From contig NZ_BOQN01000092.1 in NCBI RefSeq assembly GCF_018332695.1, forward strand, positions 54,987 to 118,986: a stretch of 64,000 bases of DNA, written 5' to 3'. Made by a program: the position numbers and the translations under genes. This document shows, one piece after another, positions 31,746 through 40,279 of the stretch. Within the stretch, counting starts at the first letter, position 1. Every line of letters begins with the position of its first letter. Source of the stretch: Paractinoplanes toevensis (GTDB lineage: Bacteria; Actinomycetota; Actinomycetes; Mycobacteriales; Micromonosporaceae). The notes below the pieces were generated by a model. It did not search any database. It worked only from the letters and a program-made list of their open reading frames with translations, and had not been told where the DNA came from.

Positions 31746-34019
31746 TCAGGCGACCGACGGCAGCGGCGCGGTGACCGCGTTCCACTCGGGGGACCTGACG
31801 ATCATGCGGCTGATCTCGGCGGCGTCCACCGGGCGGGTGAACAGGTAGCCCTGGGCCGCGTCGCAGCCCAGCTCGCGGAGCAACTCCAGGGTCGGCTCGT
31901 CCTCGACGCCCTCGGCGATGGCGCGCAGCCGCAGGGCGTGCGCCAGGGCGATCATCGCGCGCACCACGCCCTCGCGGGCCGGGTCGCCGTTGATGCCGGC
32001 CACGAAGCTGCGGTCGATCTTCAGGGCGTCCCAGTGGCGGTCGGCCAGGCGGGACACCGAGGAGTAACCGGTGCCGAAGTCGTCGACGGCCACCGCGACA
32101 CCGTGCCGGCGCAGCTCGGCCAGGGTGCCGGTCATCACCGTGTCGTCGACCAGGGCGGTCTCGGTGACCTCCAGGATCAGGGCCGACGGCGGGGCGCCGT
32201 GCGCCTCGAGGGCGGCCAGCACGACCTGGATCAGGCGGCTGTTGGTGAGCTGGCGGGGGGACACGTTCACGGCGACCGTGGGGCGCCAGCCGAACTCGGC
32301 CAGCCAGCCGTCCTGCGCGGTCAGCACCTGGTCGAGGACCTGCTCGAACAGGATGCCGACCAGGCCGACCGCCTCGGCGTGCGGCACGAACTCGTCGGGG
32401 GAGAGCAGGCCGCGGGTCGGGTGCTGCCAGCGGACCAGGGCCTCCAGGGCGTACAGGGAACCGCCGGTGAGGTCGATCTCCGGGTGGTAGACGCAGACCA
32501 GTTCGTCGTTGGCGAGGGCGTGCCGCAGCTCGGCGTCCAGGCGCAGGCGGGCGCTCGCCTCCGCGGCGTACCGGTCGTCGAATCTCTCGGCGCGGCCGCG
32601 GCCGCCGCTCTTGGCCCGGTACATCGCCGCGTCCGCCTCGTTCAGCAGGACGGACGGGTCGGCCCGGTAGTCGTCGGTGGTGCGCACGCCGACCGAGACC
32701 GAGGGGTACACCTCGGTGCCGTCGATCATGATCGGCTCGGTGAACGTGGTGACGAGTCGCTGGGCGACCAGGTCGGTGGCCTCGTCGGTGGCGTCCGGCA
32801 TCAGGATGACGAACTCGTCGCCGCCGAGGCGGGCCACGACGTCCCGGTCGTCGCGGACCGACGCCACGATCCGGTCGGCGATGGTGATGAGCATCCGGTC
32901 GCCGGCCGCGTGGCCGAGGCTGTCGTTGACGTCCTTGAACCGGTCCAGGTCGCAGAAGAGCAGGGCGACCTTGCTGCTCCCGTCGGCCGGCAGCTCGGCC
33001 AGCGCGAAGGTGAGCCGGCGGACCAGTTCGGTGCGGTTCGGCAGGCCGGTCAGGCCGTCCCGGGTGGCGCGCCGGCCCATGTCGCTCAGTGGGCGGCGGA
33101 TCCGGGCGGCGGCCAGGAAACCCGAGACCAGCACGGCGAACGAGACCAGGCGGTGCGGGCCGTGGGTGGTGAAGGCGGCGTACGCGTCCAGGGCCAGCAC
33201 GCCGGCGATGACAATCAGGTAGCGGCGCACGCTGAGGATGTTGGTGGAGACGTGCAGCGGCACGTTGAGCTGGGGCATCTGCGGGTGCAGGGCGGCCGCG
33301 CCGAGCAGCAGCGGCATCAGCATCCAGCCCAGGTCCATCCAGCCGCCGGCGTTGTAGGTGCCGTTCAGGCTGGCCGTCGCGTAGTAGGCGTCCGGGATGA
33401 ACCAGGCCACCATGCCGGCCACCAGCAGCCGGGCCGGCCACTTGCGCATCTCCATGGACAGGCCGGCGCGCAGGGCGCCGAACAGCACGATCAGGGTGCC
33501 GACCGGGGTCACGACGGCGACCAGGACGGCGAGCGCGTTGCTGCCGTCCTGGTCGCGCAGGGTCGGGCTGATGATGTGGATCCAGTACTGCAGGGCCAGC
33601 GGCACGGTCAGGACGCCGGCCTCGAGCATGCTGTCCCGGCCGGCGTGATGACTGAGCCGCACCACCGAGGCGGCGGCCAGCAGGTGCGCGGCGATGTAGA
33701 GGATGTCGGCGACCGACGGGAACGGTGCCGCCGCGTTGAACAGGTCGTACCCGGCGAAGATGATGTCACCCGCCGCCGACAGCGACAGCGCGACGGCCAG
33801 CATCCACCAGGCCGAACGGTTGCGGGGCCGGTTCCGGCGCACGCCGATGACGGCGGCCACCGCACCGCTGCTGTTGACCGCCGGGAAGAGCCAGTTGGTG
33901 AACTGGTTCTGCGGCAGCACGATGTACGCGGCGGCGACGGCCGTCCCGGCGAGCAGGAACCATAGCCACGCCCGGCTGGGCCGTGACACGGTGCTCGGGG
34001 CACCTGATGATGCGGGCAT
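31746..34019 (-). CDS. Membrane-bound GGDEF-EAL protein (c-di-GMP cyclase/phosphodiesterase)
   Basis: A 757-residue protein. About ten hydrophobic segments fill residues 15-315, then a GGDEF domain (about 325-490, RLGGDEFVILMPDA) and an EAL domain (about 505-755). The GGDEF signature is intact, as are the EAL residues I can trace: LEALVRWQHP, NVSPRQL, EVTETAL, DDFGTGYSS, LKIDRSF, AEGVED and AAQGYLFTRP. It could therefore both make and degrade c-di-GMP. The membrane part resembles the MASE-like sensor regions common in actinomycete GGDEF-EAL proteins; the signal is unknown. The microprotein pair follows on the same strand. Confidence 0.92.
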   Translation of the reverse strand: MPASSGAPSTVSRPSRAWLWFLLAGTAVAAAYIVLPQNQFTNWLFPAVNSSGAVAAVIGVRRNRPRNRSAWWMLAVALSLSAAGDIIFAGYDLFNAAAPFPSVADILYIAAHLLAAASVVRLSHHAGRDSMLEAGVLTVPLALQYWIHIISPTLRDQDGSNALAVLVAVVTPVGTLIVLFGALRAGLSMEMRKWPARLLVAGMVAWFIPDAYYATASLNGTYNAGGWMDLGWMLMPLLLGAAALHPQMPQLNVPLHVSTNILSVRRYLIVIAGVLALDAYAAFTTHGPHRLVSFAVLVSGFLAAARIRRPLSDMGRRATRDGLTGLPNRTELVRRLTFALAELPADGSSKVALLFCDLDRFKDVNDSLGHAAGDRMLITIADRIVASVRDDRDVVARLGGDEFVILMPDATDEATDLVAQRLVTTFTEPIMIDGTEVYPSVSVGVRTTDDYRADPSVLLNEADAAMYRAKSGGRGRAERFDDRYAAEASARLRLDAELRHALANDELVCVYHPEIDLTGGSLYALEALVRWQHPTRGLLSPDEFVPHAEAVGLVGILFEQVLDQVLTAQDGWLAEFGWRPTVAVNVSPRQLTNSRLIQVVLAALEAHGAPPSALILEVTETALVDDTVMTGTLAELRRHGVAVAVDDFGTGYSSVSRLADRHWDALKIDRSFVAGINGDPAREGVVRAMIALAHALRLRAIAEGVEDEPTLELLRELGCDAAQGYLFTRPVDAAEISRMIVRSPEWNAVTAPLPSVA

Positions 34020-34119
34020 GAGGGATCTCCAGTCCGACCGGCGGCTGAACCGGATAGCTCGGGACTGAGTGGAGATCGGCGATTGTGGCCCGGACCTGAC
34101 GGGTTCGGCCGAGATCAGT

Positions 34120-34812
34120 TCATGCGATGACGATGTCGTGCAGGTCGACGGTGATCGGCGTCCACGACAGGTCCGCGCTTCCGTCGGGGTTGCGGAGGTG
34201 GATGTGGCGGCTGGTGGGCACGAGAACGCCGTTGATCCGCTCGTCGGCCCGGATGTAGTGGGCGACCGGCACGTCCCCGTTGACCTCGGGCGCGTAGTCC
34301 AGCCGCCGCAGGTGTGACTTGTCGTCGTAGTAGTAGCGCTGGGTGCGGCTGTGCACGGCGATCGACTCGGGGTAGGTGACGGCCAGGACGCGCCAGGTCT
34401 CGCCGCCCTCGGTCCACGGCTCGGCCTCGCGCGCCTCGACGCCCGGCCAGCTGAACAACTCCGGTTCGACCAGGTAGTGCCAGGTCGCGTAGCTGCGGAA
34501 ATACAGGATCTGGGCGAGGTTCCACGGGGTCTCGACGCCGAAGCCGGCGAACGATGCCCGGGGGTGCTCCAGGCCCTCGAACGCGGCGAGCGAGCCGTCC
34601 CAGGTGGTGCTGCGGCCGGTCGACCGCTGCCGCCGGGTCAGGCGCGGCCGGCGCAGGTCGGCCTCGGTGTCGTCCGCTCCGACCAGGTCGGGGTGTCCCT
34701 TGGCCGCCCAGAACGGGCCGCCGTAGGTGATCGTGGCCCGCAGGGTGCTCAGCGACCGCAGGTGGTCGAGCCCGCCGTTGGCGTCCAGCACTTGTTTCAG
34801 CAGCGCATCCAT
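34120..34812 (-). CDS. Protein of unknown function, divergent from an HxlR-type regulator
   Basis: A 230-residue soluble protein without signal peptide or helices long enough for the membrane. The alternating strands (RATITYGGPFW, YATWHYLVEPELFSWPGVEAREAEPWTEGGETWRVLAVTYP, RRYYYDD-like turn, VPVAHYIRADERINGVLVPTSRHIHLRN) look like a LolA/LppX-type beta half-barrel, a guess from pattern alone. The start ATG at 34812 is 70 bases from the divergent regulator gene, so it is probably that regulator's target. Confidence 0.65.
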   Translation of the reverse strand: MDALLKQVLDANGGLDHLRSLSTLRATITYGGPFWAAKGHPDLVGADDTEADLRRPRLTRRQRSTGRSTTWDGSLAAFEGLEHPRASFAGFGVETPWNLAQILYFRSYATWHYLVEPELFSWPGVEAREAEPWTEGGETWRVLAVTYPESIAVHSRTQRYYYDDKSHLRRLDYAPEVNGDVPVAHYIRADERINGVLVPTSRHIHLRNPDGSADLSWTPITVDLHDIVIA

Positions 34813-34845
34813 CTATCACTCCTAGATTAGGACCAACGAGTGCGA

Positions 34846-34860
34846 CACTAGCACCTAGTG
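34846..34860. promoter_or_regulatory. Palindromic operator candidate CACTAG-CAC-CTAGTG
   Basis: A perfect 6+3+6 palindrome sits in the 70-base space between the divergent unknown gene and the HxlR-type gene. The CTAG steps are rare in this DNA, and a second CTAG lies at 34822. It is a good candidate for regulator binding; inferred. Confidence 0.6.
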
Positions 34861-34882
34861 GTGCGCGCAGTAAGGTTGCGGT

Positions 34883-35500
34883 GTGTCACAGCGGACCTAT
34901 GACGATGCGTGCGGTGCGGCCCTGGCCATGGATGTGGTGGGCGAACGGTGGGCGCTGCTGATCGTGCGCGAGCTGATCCTCGGCCCGAAGCGGTTCCGTG
35001 ATCTGCGCGCCGGACTGCCCCTCGCCAGCCAGAACGTGTTGAGCCAGCGGCTGCGCGAGCTCGAGGCGGCCGGCATCGTGCGGCACACGGTGCTGGGCGC
35101 GCCGGTCAGTGCCCCGGTCTACGAGCTGACCGACCGCGGCCGCCGGTTGGAGCCCACGCTGATCGAGCTGTCCCGGTGGGGCGCCGGCCAGGCCGCCCCC
35201 GAGGGCGCCGGGATGAGCACCGACGCCTTCATGCTGCTGCTCAAAGCCCTCTACCGCCCGCAGGACGTGTCACTGACGGTGCACCTGCACGTCGGGCCGG
35301 ACACGTTCGAGGTGGTCATCACGCCGGCCGGGGCCGAGGTCACCCGCGGCACCCGGGCCACGGCGGACGTGACCATCACGGCCGCCGTCGCGACGATGCG
35401 GGCGATCATGTTCACCGGCCGCACCGTCGCCGACGGCGACGTGGAGATCAGCGGCGATCGGGCCGCCGCCGAACTCTTCTTCACACTCTTCGGGATCTAG
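34883..35500 (+). CDS. HxlR-type winged-helix regulator with SCP2-like C-terminal domain
   Basis: A 205-residue protein. Residues about 8-100 form an HxlR winged helix (CGAALAMDVVGERWALLIVRELILGPKRFRDLRAGL, then SQRLRELEAAGIV) with the leading Cys that in some HxlR proteins senses electrophiles or redox. Residues about 110-205 look like an SCP2/sterol-carrier domain (SLTVHLHVGPDTFEVVITPAG, MRAIMFTGRTVADGDVEISGD), a lipid- or ligand-binding fold. The combination is known in actinomycetes. It probably controls the divergent unknown gene. Confidence 0.8.
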   Translation: MSQRTYDDACGAALAMDVVGERWALLIVRELILGPKRFRDLRAGLPLASQNVLSQRLRELEAAGIVRHTVLGAPVSAPVYELTDRGRRLEPTLIELSRWGAGQAAPEGAGMSTDAFMLLLKALYRPQDVSLTVHLHVGPDTFEVVITPAGAEVTRGTRATADVTITAAVATMRAIMFTGRTVADGDVEISGDRAAAELFFTLFGI

Positions 35501-36630
35501 GAGATCGCCGCCGAGACGTACGGGTACCACTTGTCGGCGATCTTCACGTTGCCGGCGTCGTTGGGGTGTACGCCGTCGTAGGTGTCGGTGGCCGTGTCGA
35601 AGCCGGTCCACTGGTCCACCACCGTGATCGGTGAGGCGGCCGTGGTCAGGCCGGCTGCCCAGGCCGGGATGGCCGCGTTCAGGGCCACCGTCCGGGCACC
35701 GCACTCGGTGCAGGTGCTCGGGTTCATCGGGATGATCTTGGCGACGCCGATCTTCATGTTCGGGTTGGACGCGCGCATCTGGGTGACCATCCGGGTGAAC
35801 GCGGCGAGGATCGTGCTGGGGGCGATGTTCGACCAGACGTCGTTGGTGCCGAAGTGCATGATCACCACGTCCGGATCCGTGGCAGCCAGCCAGCCGACGA
35901 GGAGGTCCTGGTTGGCGACGTTGGTGGCCAGGTAACCGCCGTGCCCCTCGTTCTCGCCGTCGTAGGTGAAGCCGCACCCCTGACCGGGCAGGGTGCCGAC
36001 GAAGTCGACCCGGGCGGCCGGCAGCTTCTGCCACAGCAGGGCCCGCCAGCAGCCGGGCGAGCCGGTGATCGAGTCACCGAGCGCCATGATCTTGACCGGC
36101 GACCCGGCCGGCGGGCTCGTGGTCGGCGAAACAGTCGGGGAGGTGGTCGGTGAAGTGGTCGGCGGAGTGGTGGTGGATGTCGGGTTCGGCGTCATCGTGG
36201 ACGTCGGCGGCGACGGCGTTGTGATCACGCCGGTGCAGGCCACGGAGTTCAGCGCGAAGCCGGTCGGCACCGGGTTGCTGCCGGTCCACGTGCCGTTGAA
36301 GCCGAACGACGCGACCCCGCCGGTGGCGATGGTCGGATTCCAGCCGGCGTTGCGGACGGTGACCGCCGAGCCGGCCTGGCTGACCGTGCCGTTCCACAAC
36401 TGGGTGATGGTCTGCCCGGCGCCGAACGTGAAGGTCACCGCCCAGCCGTTGAGGAGATCGCCGAGGTTGGTGACGTCGACCGTGGCGCCGAAGCCGCCCG
36501 GCCACTGGCTGGAGATCGTGTACTTCGCGGTGCAGCCGGCCGCGGCGTCGGCCCGGCTCGCGGTGATCACCGCGGTGGAGGCGAGGGCGGTGGCCGCGGC
36601 GACCAGTAACGCCAGTTTTCGTCGATGCAT
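35497..36630 (-). CDS. Secreted CBM2-SGNH esterase (acetylxylan-esterase type)
   Basis: A 377-residue secreted protein: signal peptide (MHRRKLALLVAAATAL, cleaved after ADA), family 2 carbohydrate-binding module (about 32-135, CTAKYTISSQWPGGFGATVD to ALNSVACTG, with the end Cys pair), a Thr/Pro/Ser linker (about 138-178), then an SGNH hydrolase (KIMALGDSITGS, HFGTNDVWSN, DGVHPND). The catalytic domain resembles carbohydrate esterase family 3, which deacetylates xylan. It should bind cellulose or xylan outside the cell. GGAGG precedes the ATG. It is divergent from the CBM2-PL11 lyase gene, with a CebR-type operator between. Confidence 0.9.
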   Translation of the reverse strand: MHRRKLALLVAAATALASTAVITASRADAAAGCTAKYTISSQWPGGFGATVDVTNLGDLLNGWAVTFTFGAGQTITQLWNGTVSQAGSAVTVRNAGWNPTIATGGVASFGFNGTWTGSNPVPTGFALNSVACTGVITTPSPPTSTMTPNPTSTTTPPTTSPTTSPTVSPTTSPPAGSPVKIMALGDSITGSPGCWRALLWQKLPAARVDFVGTLPGQGCGFTYDGENEGHGGYLATNVANQDLLVGWLAATDPDVVIMHFGTNDVWSNIAPSTILAAFTRMVTQMRASNPNMKIGVAKIIPMNPSTCTECGARTVALNAAIPAWAAGLTTAASPITVVDQWTGFDTATDTYDGVHPNDAGNVKIADKWYPYVSAAIS

Positions 36631-36708
36631 GGGGGTTCCTCCCGGAGGACGCGGGATGTGGGTGAGGACCGTCCAGGAGCTTGACGAACGCGGTGGCACG
36701 CCTCAGTC

Positions 36709-36722
36709 TGGGAGCGCTCCCA
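36709..36722. promoter_or_regulatory. CebR-type operator
   Basis: TGGGAGCGCTCCCA is a perfect 14-bp palindrome and is identical to the published Streptomyces consensus for CebR, the LacI-family repressor released by cello-oligosaccharides. It lies between the divergent esterase (start 36630) and lyase (start 36753) genes and could control both. No cebR gene is in this window. Confidence 0.85.
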
Positions 36723-36752
36723 ATCCATGACTGTAAATCTAAGGGGCCTTGC

Positions 36753-38927
36753 GTGGCCAGAAGGAAACAGATCGCCGCGGTCCTCGCCGTCGCCACCGTC
36801 GGCGCGGGACTCCTGCTGGCGGCACGGGCCGACGCGGCCGCGGGCTGCCAGGTCAAATACACCGTCAGCAACTCGTGGCCGGGCGGCTTCGGTGCCGCCG
36901 TCGACGTCACCAACCTCGGCGACCCGATCGACGGCTGGACCCTGACGTACGCCTTCCCGGGCGACCAGACGATCTCCCAGCTGTGGAACGGGGTGGTCAC
37001 CCAGTCCGGGGCGAACGTCTCGGTGAAGGACGCCGGCTACAACGCCGCGCTCGCCACGAACGGGACGACCAGCTTCGGCTTCAACGCGACCGGGTCCGGC
37101 GCGACCCCGGCGTCGTTCAGCCTCAACGGAACCGCGTGCACCGGTGGTACTACGCCCACGAGTCCCACCGCCACGCCGACAACGACGCCACCGACCACGA
37201 GTCCGACCACGCCACCGCCCAGCGGCGGCACCTCGACCGTCAACGGCAAACAGGTCGAGAAACTCGACCGCGGCGTGATCAGCGTCCACTCCGGAAGCGG
37301 AAACCTGGTCAGCTGGCGACTGCTCGGCACCGACCCGAGCGGCGTCGCGTTCAACGTCTACCGCGGCACCACCAAGCTCACCGCGAGCCCGCTCACGGCA
37401 TCCACCAACTACCTCGACGCGGGCGCGGCCGCCGGTCCGGCGTACACCGTGAAGGCGGTCGTCGGCGGCGCCGAGCAGGCCGCCGACGGCCCGGCCCTGA
37501 CTTTCGCCAACGGCTACCTGGACGTGCCGATCCAGAACCCGAACAGCTCGCTCTACGTCGCCAACGACGCCAGCACCGGCGACCTGGACGGCGACGGCAA
37601 GCTGGACATCGTCCTCAAGTGGGACCCGACCAACGCGAAGGACAACTCGCAGTCCGGCGTCACCGACCCGGTCTACGTGGACGGCTACAAGCTCGACGGC
37701 ACCCGCCTGTGGCGGATCAACCTGGGCCGCAACATCCGGGCCGGCGCGCATTACACCCAGTTCCAGGTGTACGACTACGACGGTGACGGCGACGCCGAGG
37801 TGGCGATGAAGACGGCCGACGCGACCGTGGACGGCACCGGCCGGGTGATCGGCGACGCGAACGCCGACTACCGCAACTCGTCCGGTTACGTCCTGTCCGG
37901 CCCCGAGTACCTGACGATGTTCGACGGCCGCACCGGCGCCGCCGCGTCCACGGTGAACTACGAGCCGGCCCGCGGCACCGTGTCGAGCTGGGGTGACTCG
38001 TACGGCAATCGGGTTGATCGTTTCCTGGCCGGAACGGCCTACCTGGACGGCAGCCGGCCCAGCCTGATCATGGCGCGGGGTTATTACACCCGCAGCGTGA
38101 TCGTGGCCTGGGACTTCCGCAACGGCACGCTGACCCGCCGCTGGACGTTCGACTCGAACGGCTCCGGCAACAGCGCCTACGCCGGTCAGGGCAACCATCA
38201 GCTCTCGGTCGCCGACGTCGATCAGGACGGCCGGGACGAGATCGTGTACGGCTCGATGGCGATCGACGACAACGGCGCCAAGCTGTGGAACACCGGCAAC
38301 GGCCACGGCGACGCCATGCACGTCGGCGATCTCGACCCGTCCCGCCCGGGTCTCGAGGAGTTCAAGGTGGACGAGGACAGCAGCAAGCCGTCCTCGTGGC
38401 TGGCCGACGCGAAGACCGGCCAGATCATCTGGTCGACCCCGGCGAACGGCGACAACGGCCGCGGCGTCTCGGCCGACATCTGGGCCGGCAGCCCCGGCGC
38501 GGAGTCGTGGTCGTCGGCCGCCGACGGGGTGCGCAGCCCGTCCGGCGCGGTGGTCGCCGGCCGCAAGCCGTCCTCGACGAACTTCGTGGTCTGGTGGGAC
38601 GGCGACGCGACCCGCGAGTTGCTCGACGGCACGCACATCGACAAGTACGGCACGTCCGGCGACACCCGGCTGCTGACCGCGGCCGACGTGCACTCCAACA
38701 ACAGCACCAAGTCGACCCCGTCGCTCTCCGGCGACCTGCTCGGCGACTGGCGCGAGGAGGTGATCTGGCCGACGACCGCGAACAACGCGCTGCGCATCTA
38801 CAGCACGCCGACGCAGAGCGACCGCCGGGTCGTCACCCTCCTGCACGACGTGCAGTACCGCGAGGCGATCGCCTGGCAGAACACCGCCTACAACCAGCCA
38901 CCACACCCGAGCTTCGCGATTCAGTGA
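36753..38927 (+). CDS. Secreted CBM2-rhamnogalacturonan lyase (PL11)
   Basis: A 724-residue secreted enzyme: signal peptide ending LAARADA, CBM2 (about 30-130, CQVKYTVSNSWPGGFGAAVD to NGTACTGG), Thr/Pro linker, then a polysaccharide lyase family 11 domain (EKLDRGVISVHSGSGNLVSWRLLGTDP, DLDGDGKLDIVLKWDP, AHYTQFQVYDYDGDGDAEVAMKTADAT, ADIWAGSPGAESWSS, STKSTPSLSGDLLGDWREEVIW). Asp-rich loops bind calcium. It cleaves the rhamnogalacturonan I backbone of pectin. The GTG start follows AAGGGG by seven bases. The CBM2 probably anchors it to cellulose near pectin. Confidence 0.93.
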   Translation: MARRKQIAAVLAVATVGAGLLLAARADAAAGCQVKYTVSNSWPGGFGAAVDVTNLGDPIDGWTLTYAFPGDQTISQLWNGVVTQSGANVSVKDAGYNAALATNGTTSFGFNATGSGATPASFSLNGTACTGGTTPTSPTATPTTTPPTTSPTTPPPSGGTSTVNGKQVEKLDRGVISVHSGSGNLVSWRLLGTDPSGVAFNVYRGTTKLTASPLTASTNYLDAGAAAGPAYTVKAVVGGAEQAADGPALTFANGYLDVPIQNPNSSLYVANDASTGDLDGDGKLDIVLKWDPTNAKDNSQSGVTDPVYVDGYKLDGTRLWRINLGRNIRAGAHYTQFQVYDYDGDGDAEVAMKTADATVDGTGRVIGDANADYRNSSGYVLSGPEYLTMFDGRTGAAASTVNYEPARGTVSSWGDSYGNRVDRFLAGTAYLDGSRPSLIMARGYYTRSVIVAWDFRNGTLTRRWTFDSNGSGNSAYAGQGNHQLSVADVDQDGRDEIVYGSMAIDDNGAKLWNTGNGHGDAMHVGDLDPSRPGLEEFKVDEDSSKPSSWLADAKTGQIIWSTPANGDNGRGVSADIWAGSPGAESWSSAADGVRSPSGAVVAGRKPSSTNFVVWWDGDATRELLDGTHIDKYGTSGDTRLLTAADVHSNNSTKSTPSLSGDLLGDWREEVIWPTTANNALRIYSTPTQSDRRVVTLLHDVQYREAIAWQNTAYNQPPHPSFAIQ

Positions 38928-40279
38928 AGTAAGGCGTCACCGCCCAGGTTCCGGATGGAAGCGTCCAGGACCTGGGCGGTGTGCGCCAGGGCGATCCGCC
39001 CGCCCTGGCGCTGCGCGGCCGCGGCGATCTGCATGAGGCAGCCGGGGTTGGCCGTGACCAGCAGGGATGCCCCGGTGGCGAGGACGTTGCGGGCCTTCAT
39101 GTCGCCGAGCGACGCGGCCGGGGCCGGGTTCAGCACATTCCAGATCCCCGCCGAACCGCAGCAGATCTCCGGCTCGGCGATCTCGTGCAGCTTCAAACCC
39201 GGAATTTCCGACAACAAAGACCGAGGTTGGGTACGGATACCCTGCGCGTGCCCGAGGTGGCAGGCATCGTGATACGCGACCGTCAACTCCAGTGGATGCC
39301 GCGGCGCGACCGGCCCGAGCTCGTGCAGCAGTTCGGCGAGATCGCGGACCTTGGCGGTGAACGCCGCCGCCTTCGCCGCATAGGCCGGGTCGTCGGCGAG
39401 CAGCGTGTCGTACTCCTTGAGCGACGACCCGCACCCGGCCGCGTTGACCACGAAGTAGTCCATCCCGGTCGACTCGAACGTGTCGATCAGCTTCCGGGCG
39501 AACCGCTGCGCCTCGTCCCTGCGCCCGTTGTGCACGCTCAGCGCCCCGCAACAGCCCTGCGACGGCGGGATCAGCACGTCGCATCCTTCGGCCGCGAGTA
39601 CCCGTACGGTCGCGGAATTGACGTCCGGGAAGAACGCGCTCTGCACGCACCCGGTGAGCATGCCCACGACGGCCCGCCGCCGGCCGCGCGCCGCGACGCG
39701 GCGCGGCGGCTTCGGCACACCGCGCAGCTTCGGCGCGAGCGATTCCAACGTCGCGAGGGTGGGTGCCAAGCGCGGCAGGAGGCCGCTGCGGGCCACGAGT
39801 TTCTGCAGGCCAGAGCTTTGGTACGCACGGAGCGGCCCGCGCAGGAGGCGGAGTCGGCGCGGATAGGGGAACAGCGCGAAGACCGCCGTCCGCAGCGCTC
39901 TTTCGCGGGGTGTGCGGGTGTGGCGCCGCTCGACCTGGGCGCGGGTGTCCTCGATCAGCCGGTCGTATTTCACGCCGGACGGGCAGGCGGTCACGCACGA
40001 CATGCAGCCGAGGCAGGCGTCGAAATGCTCCACCATGGAGTCGCTGAGCGGCTCCCCGCTGACGCCCTGGTTCATCAGATAGATCCGCCCGCGCGGCGAG
40101 TCCGCCTCCGCGCCCCACAGCACGTAGGTGGGGCAGGTTGGCAGGCAGAACCCGCAGTGCACGCAGTCGGCGATCAGGTCCTTGGCGGGCGGGTGGTCGT
40201 CGTCGAAGGCCGGCCCACCGGAGACCGGCCCGAGCACGTCCCGCGGGGCCTCGCCGGTGCCCCAGGTGGAGTCCACCAT
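38921..40279 (-). CDS. glcF: Glycolate oxidase iron-sulfur subunit GlcF
   Basis: A 452-residue protein with two 4Fe-4S motifs near the N-terminus (CVHCGFCLPTCP near residue 40, CLGCMSCVTACP near 90) and two CCG domains (GCCGALSVHNG near 240, ICCGSAG near 390) that bind a further cluster. It passes electrons from the FAD subunits to the quinone pool. The start overlaps the glcE stop (TGATG), so translation is coupled. The order glcD-glcE-glcF is standard. The 3' end overlaps the convergent PL11 gene by seven bases. Confidence 0.92.
   Translation of the reverse strand: MVDSTWGTGEAPRDVLGPVSGGPAFDDDHPPAKDLIADCVHCGFCLPTCPTYVLWGAEADSPRGRIYLMNQGVSGEPLSDSMVEHFDACLGCMSCVTACPSGVKYDRLIEDTRAQVERRHTRTPRERALRTAVFALFPYPRRLRLLRGPLRAYQSSGLQKLVARSGLLPRLAPTLATLESLAPKLRGVPKPPRRVAARGRRRAVVGMLTGCVQSAFFPDVNSATVRVLAAEGCDVLIPPSQGCCGALSVHNGRRDEAQRFARKLIDTFESTGMDYFVVNAAGCGSSLKEYDTLLADDPAYAAKAAAFTAKVRDLAELLHELGPVAPRHPLELTVAYHDACHLGHAQGIRTQPRSLLSEIPGLKLHEIAEPEICCGSAGIWNVLNPAPAASLGDMKARNVLATGASLLVTANPGCLMQIAAAAQRQGGRIALAHTAQVLDASIRNLGGDALLH

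Noticed and set aside
31608..33965. A 785-codon plus-strand frame opposite the GGDEF-EAL gene
   Set aside because: The GGDEF-EAL reading has all its motifs in order; the plus frame would also remove the microprotein genes and shows only Gly/Val/Gln/His bias.
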